DNA of 64,000 bases from JAGVSR01 sp033765145 (GTDB taxonomy: Bacteria > Pseudomonadota > Alphaproteobacteria > Rhizobiales > Hyphomicrobiaceae), in the NCBI GenBank assembly GCA_033765145.1, contig JANRIH010000036.1:62001-126000 (forward strand), given 5' to 3'. Position numbers and translations under genes: made by a program. Shown piece after piece: positions 60,272 to 64,000 of this stretch. The first letter of the stretch is position 1. Each line of letters opens with the position of its first letter. Below the pieces are notes generated by a model. The model did no database searches, had not been told where the DNA came from, and saw only the letters and a list, made by a program, of their open reading frames with translations.

Positions 60272-61180
60272 TCAAACGGCGGCCGTCCGGACGCCGGCAG
60301 TTTGGAGATAGCCACGGATCCTTTTGGCGATCTCGACGGGCTCTTCTTCGTGGGCGAGATGGCCGAGGCCGCGGATCATGTCGATGGAGGCGGACCCCAG
60401 GCGATCGCGAACCAGGCGATCGCGAATTTGAAAGGCTTCTTCGGGCGAAACCGCGGTATCGGCACCGCCGACGATCAAATGCAATGGCACAGCGAGACGG
60501 GGCAGATCGGTCTGCAGAGAAACGAGGTCCCAACGCGCCATCATCGAGAGCGTCGCGGCGACGTGGCCGGGTGACTGGAAGAGACGGGCGTAGCGTTCGA
60601 TGCTCTCCGCCGGGATCTCCGATCCTGTTCCCCTGATCAGCCTTTCGACGGCGCTCCGGTCACCGGCGCGCCACGCGAAGACGTGCGGCACGATCGGGTT
60701 CACGACCAGGAGCCGCGCGAGCGGCGAGAAGAACTGCGCGGCTGCTCCGCCATAGGGGAACAGCGCACCGTTGACCGAGACGATCGCGCGGGGCGTCGCG
60801 GCCCCGTCAATCGCCATCCGCATCGCGACCGCGGCCCCCGCCGAGTGCCCGACGATGACGTCCGGGGACAGTCCCAGGACTTCGATTAGCGCGCCGACAG
60901 CTCGTGCCATGCCCGGCAGAGAGAATGCTGCGGAGTCATTGGCCCGGCTGAAGGCGTGACCGGGCAAGTCCGGGGCGACGACCGTGAAATACGGCTCCAG
61001 TTCCGTTCTCATGCCATGCCAGGAATGGCTTGAGGCTCCTGTTCCATGGAGCATGAGCATGACGGGACCCGTGCCGCCGACTTCTACGCGCCAAGTCACG
61101 CCGCCCGCATGGACAAATCTGCTCTGGTCCCGCCCCGGCCAATCCTTCCCATCTCGTTCCCATTCGAGGGCGCCCGTCAT
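60272..61180 (-). CDS. bchO: BchO, alpha/beta-hydrolase of Mg-chelatase operon
   Basis: The 302-residue protein is an alpha/beta hydrolase: LMLHGTGASSHSWHGM (oxyanion loop), VVAPDLPGHAFS, nucleophile elbow DVIVGHSAGAAVAMRMA (Ser in GHSAG), and a late GLGHLAHEEEP with the catalytic His. BchO is always tied to bchI and bchD; its role in magnesium insertion is unclear. The start at 61180 gives the usual N terminus (ALEWERDGKDW); a GTG at 61228 with GGGAGGG close by would add 16 residues. It follows bchD by 65 bp. Confidence 0.9.
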   Translation of the reverse strand: MTGALEWERDGKDWPGRDQSRFVHAGGVTWRVEVGGTGPVMLMLHGTGASSHSWHGMRTELEPYFTVVAPDLPGHAFSRANDSAAFSLPGMARAVGALIEVLGLSPDVIVGHSAGAAVAMRMAIDGAATPRAIVSVNGALFPYGGAAAQFFSPLARLLVVNPIVPHVFAWRAGDRSAVERLIRGTGSEIPAESIERYARLFQSPGHVAATLSMMARWDLVSLQTDLPRLAVPLHLIVGGADTAVSPEEAFQIRDRLVRDRLGSASIDMIRGLGHLAHEEEPVEIAKRIRGYLQTAGVRTAAV

Positions 61181-61245
61181 CGCTGTCACGGGTTCGCGCC
61201 ATGAGCCGATCGATTGCGCAAGCCACACACGACCCTCCCGTCCTG

Positions 61246-63045
61246 CTAACCGGCTGGTCGCGCTTCGCTGAGCGCAAGGCGTGAGAGTTCGCGCGCGCCA
61301 GCGTAGGGCATCATCAAATACGCAGCGCCCATGGCGGGTGCGAGCCGTTCCGCCTGCGGCTGACCGCGCGGGGATGTGTCGATCAGTAGCGCTTTCAATC
61401 CGGAGGCCCGGAACGCCCGCGCCACGCTCTCGACATCGCTTCCGGCCGTCGCGCGGCCGCCGGTGCCGTCGAGGGCGACGTTGGATATGCCATCGGTCAA
61501 GACGATCACGGATGCCGTGTTGCCCTTGCGCTCGACGGCCATTCCGATGTCGAGCGCCGCAACGAGCGCCGAAGCCAAAGGCGTTCGCCCGCCTCCCGCA
61601 AGACCTGCGAGGCAGCGCTTGGCGCGCGCGAGGGAGCGTGTCTCGGGAAGGATGAGCTCGGCCTTCTTTCCGCGGAACGCAATCAGTGCGACGCTGTCGC
61701 GGCGGACATAGCATTCGGCAAGCATCAGTTCGACCGCACCCTTGACCTCCGCCAAGCGATGCAGCGCGGACGAGCCCGATGCGTCGACGACGAACACCGT
61801 GGTCGACGACACGGGATGCGTCATGCGCCGGATGCGGAAGTCATCGGGGTGCACGCGAACACGCGCCTTGGGACCGGCGGACGGATTGGCTGCGTCGACG
61901 GACCGTCGCAGCCGCTGCCAGGGTGCGGCGGCGCGCAAAGTCGCGACGAGATCGAGGCGGTCGCCTGCCCCTAGACGCCCAGGCCGCGTCCCGGCCGGCC
62001 GACCGCGCGTCCTGGTTTTGCGGGTTGGGCCCTGGCGTCCGCTGCTCGGTGGCGCGCCGCGGCGACGAGCGTGATCGGCGAGCCGTTCCAACAATCCCGG
62101 AGGTAGAGCCGCGAGGGCGGCGGCCAGCACCACGGATTGCATTTCCGCATCGTCAACACTCTGCGGCTCGCTTTCGCCCGGTTCGCTATCGGGCATGCTT
62201 TCCGCTTCTTCATGCGGCGGCGGTTGCGTTTCGTCGGTCTCGTCCGTCATGGGTTCCGGCATCCGGGTCGCGCGGGGCGCGATGACGAGCGCTGCGGCGA
62301 GCGAGAGATCGCCTTCATCGACCATTGGCCGTCCATCGAGCGCGGCGAGAGCGCGCGCCGCGGCAAGTGCTGCCATCGGCGGACGCAGAGAATAGACACC
62401 GAGAGCGAGCGCGGTTGCGCAAAGTGCCGCTGCGGCCGTCTCAGGGGCGATCACGCGCGCCACAGTCCGCCGGGCGGAGACGATAGCCGCGTCAAGTGCG
62501 TCGGCGTCTTCGACATCTCGGATCGATAGCTCTTCGAGCGAAATGAGAAGGCCCAATCGATCGAGCAGCACGCCGGGCGTCCGTTCCTCGTCCGCCGCGC
62601 CTTCGTCGAGTGCCACGACCGCGAACCGCGTCGGGCGGCGTTCGGCTAGTCCATCACGTTCGATCGCGACCGCTCCCAGATCGAGCGCGCCGGCGACGCG
62701 TGCCGCCTTGCCGGGTTCGAGCCGCTCGGCGCCCGGAACAACGACGATGCCGCCATTCGCTTCTTCGAGAAGGCCGCGTTCGGTCGTCGGGCGGCCGGAC
62801 GCGAGCGTTGCCGCAAGATCAAGTCCGCCGACCAGCCTATCGTCGCCGATGCCAGGTGGCACGCGTCGCATCGGCGCGGATCGCGGCAGCAGCCGCTGGA
62901 GCCGCGCGAGCCATGCGTCCCTCACAGGTCCGGAACGGGCGCGCACGACGACACCGCCGACAGATTCCGGCGACGTCGCGAGGACGGCCGCAGCCAACAG
63001 GGACCGACCCCACGGCGTCCCGCCATCTGCGCCTGCGATCATCAT
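61246..63045 (-). CDS. bchD: Magnesium chelatase subunit D
   Basis: BchD joins BchI in the AAA+ motor that drives Mg insertion into protoporphyrin IX by BchH. The 599-residue protein has a degenerate AAA+ domain (about residues 1-260, no intact Walker A), an acidic and proline-rich linker (about 265-310, PPPHEEAESMPDSEPGESEP), and a von Willebrand A domain with the MIDAS motif FVVDASGSSALHRLAEVKGA and VIVLTDGISN. Its start overlaps the bchI stop by four bases (ATGA). Confidence 0.95.
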   Translation of the reverse strand: MMIAGADGGTPWGRSLLAAAVLATSPESVGGVVVRARSGPVRDAWLARLQRLLPRSAPMRRVPPGIGDDRLVGGLDLAATLASGRPTTERGLLEEANGGIVVVPGAERLEPGKAARVAGALDLGAVAIERDGLAERRPTRFAVVALDEGAADEERTPGVLLDRLGLLISLEELSIRDVEDADALDAAIVSARRTVARVIAPETAAAALCATALALGVYSLRPPMAALAAARALAALDGRPMVDEGDLSLAAALVIAPRATRMPEPMTDETDETQPPPHEEAESMPDSEPGESEPQSVDDAEMQSVVLAAALAALPPGLLERLADHARRRGAPPSSGRQGPTRKTRTRGRPAGTRPGRLGAGDRLDLVATLRAAAPWQRLRRSVDAANPSAGPKARVRVHPDDFRIRRMTHPVSSTTVFVVDASGSSALHRLAEVKGAVELMLAECYVRRDSVALIAFRGKKAELILPETRSLARAKRCLAGLAGGGRTPLASALVAALDIGMAVERKGNTASVIVLTDGISNVALDGTGGRATAGSDVESVARAFRASGLKALLIDTSPRGQPQAERLAPAMGAAYLMMPYAGARELSRLALSEARPAG

Positions 63046-64000
63046 GCGACGGCTCGGGGCCCGGTCGCGCCGAACAGTTCCTCGACGGCGCGTTCGACTC
63101 GCACGCCGGCATTGGTGTCGTCGAGTGGGTTGCGGCGCAGGCGATGGCGCAGTGCAAGAACGGCCACTCGCCGCAGATGACCATCCTCGACGCGTGCCGC
63201 GCCGTCGAGTGCCGCCAGAGCGCGCGCGGCGCGGATCAACGTCAGCTCACCGCGAAGTCCATCCGTTCCGATCTCGATGCAGAGCGCGGCAGCGCGCGCC
63301 AGCTTGCTCTCATCAACGACAATGCCTGGAAGGGCCGCGCGTGCGGCGACGATATCGTTCCTGATGCGTGCTTCGTCCCCGACGTGGCGAGCGAGAAATG
63401 CCTCGGAATCGCGCTCGAAGGCATCGCGACGGGTTACAATGTCGACGCGGGACTTGATGTCGGCCGGCGTTCGGACCTCCACCGAGAGACCAAAGCGATC
63501 GAGCAACTGCGGACGCAACTCGCCTTCCTCCGGATTGCCACTGCCGACGAGCACGAAGCGGGCGGGATGGCGGATGCTCAATCCTTCGCGCTCGACCACA
63601 TTCTCGCCGGATGCGGCGACGTCGAGCAGAAGATCGACGATATGATCTTCCAGCAAATTAACTTCATCGATGTAGAGAAAGCCTCGATGGGCGCGCGCCA
63701 GGAGACCCGGCTCGAATGCCTTTTCGCCGCGGGACAAGGCCCGTTCGAGATCGAGCGCGCCGACGACTCGATCCTCGGTCGCACCGAGCGGAAGATCAAC
63801 GACGGGCACGGGAATGAGGACCGGCTCGCTTGCGTGCGCCGCGCACGCGGTACAATGCTCGCTTACGGAACAGCCCTTGGCCGGATCGCAATTGAAGCGG
63901 CTTCCTCGCACGACCGCCATAGGCGGCAGGAGTGCCGCCAGGGCGCGGACGGCGGTGGATTTTCCCGTACCCCGGTCGCCGAGGACGAGCACACCGCCGA
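63042..64000 (-). CDS. bchI: Magnesium chelatase ATPase subunit I (5' end beyond window)
   Basis: BchI is the active AAA+ ATPase of Mg chelatase. The visible part has Walker A in VLVLGDRGTGKSTAVRALAA, Walker B in GFLYIDEVNLLEDHIVDLLL, LVGSGNPEEGELRPQLLDRF, and the C-terminal lid (ARVEDGHLRRVAVLALRHRL). The usual N terminus (about 20-35 residues with the VGQD motif) is missing because the gene runs off the right edge; an internal ATG at 63992 is not the real start. The bchI promoter is not visible, so regulation of bchIDO cannot be judged here. Confidence 0.95.
   Translation of the reverse strand, partial: GGVLVLGDRGTGKSTAVRALAALLPPMAVVRGSRFNCDPAKGCSVSEHCTACAAHASEPVLIPVPVVDLPLGATEDRVVGALDLERALSRGEKAFEPGLLARAHRGFLYIDEVNLLEDHIVDLLLDVAASGENVVEREGLSIRHPARFVLVGSGNPEEGELRPQLLDRFGLSVEVRTPADIKSRVDIVTRRDAFERDSEAFLARHVGDEARIRNDIVAARAALPGIVVDESKLARAAALCIEIGTDGLRGELTLIRAARALAALDGAARVEDGHLRRVAVLALRHRLRRNPLDDTNAGVRVERAVEELFGATGPRAVA

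Overview
The window comes from a GC-rich anoxygenic phototroph of the Alphaproteobacteria, most likely in the Hyphomicrobiales (Rhizobiales). The evidence is a quinone-type reaction centre (pufL, pufM), LH1 genes, chlorophyllide reductase (bchX, bchY, bchZ), a Mg-chelatase block and a spirilloxanthin-type carotenoid set, plus housekeeping genes typical of that order. The genus cannot be fixed from sequence reading alone. Bases 1-41,000 are mostly core chromosome; bases 41,450-64,000 are a photosynthesis gene cluster that runs off the right edge inside bchI.

Layout. 1-4.3 kb (minus strand): a hybrid sensor kinase cut by the left edge, a Trm112-like protein, a LON-domain protein, a CnoX-type thioredoxin-TPR protein and a prolyl-tRNA deacylase. 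4.5 kb: tRNA-Gly(GCC). 4.7-7 kb: an orphan ParA ATPase with a long Ala/Pro tail and an exported Val-Arg-Pro repeat protein. 7.3-9.5 kb: lemA and two TPM-domain genes. 9.6-10.6 kb: accA. 10.8-14.2 kb: three consecutive YafK/DpaA-type L,D-transpeptidase-family genes. 14.3-22.5 kb: a TIGR00645 membrane protein, a PCu(A)C copper chaperone, secA, a parvulin, argJ, a TPMT-like methyltransferase and mutT. 22.6-25.3 kb: an accessory patch with an RTX protein, a decayed IS3-family fragment and G/C-skewed repeats. 25.3-32.3 kb: a GNAT acetyltransferase, purH, a heparinase-like protein, rsmB, htpX and an SdhAF4-like gene. 32.6-35.4 kb: two Tad-like von Willebrand A proteins. 35.5-41.5 kb: acs, a methyltransferase, an EVE-domain protein, an ATP-grasp protein and a cytochrome P450.

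Photosynthesis cluster. Rightward: a membrane protein of unknown function and crtD. Leftward: crtE-crtF-bchC-bchX-bchY-bchZ-pufQ-pufB-pufA-pufL-pufM, followed by crtI. This is the classic superoperon order, with several 1-4 bp stop/start overlaps. crtC is divergent from crtE. Leftward again are crtB-dxs and bchI-bchD-bchO. Dxs and CrtE feed isoprenoid precursors to CrtB and CrtI, then CrtC, CrtD and CrtF tailor the carotenoid. BchIDO acts early in bacteriochlorophyll synthesis and BchXYZ and BchC late. Puf proteins bind the pigments.

Regulation. Four intergenic sites carry a double TGT-N12-ACA (CrtJ/PpsR-type) motif with exactly 8 bp between the two copies: before the membrane protein/crtD, before bchC, between crtE and crtC, and before crtB. 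The first lies in the gap shared with the divergent P450 gene. It suggests that the unknown membrane protein, and perhaps the P450, belong to the light/oxygen photosynthesis regulon. This is the most interesting lead in the window.
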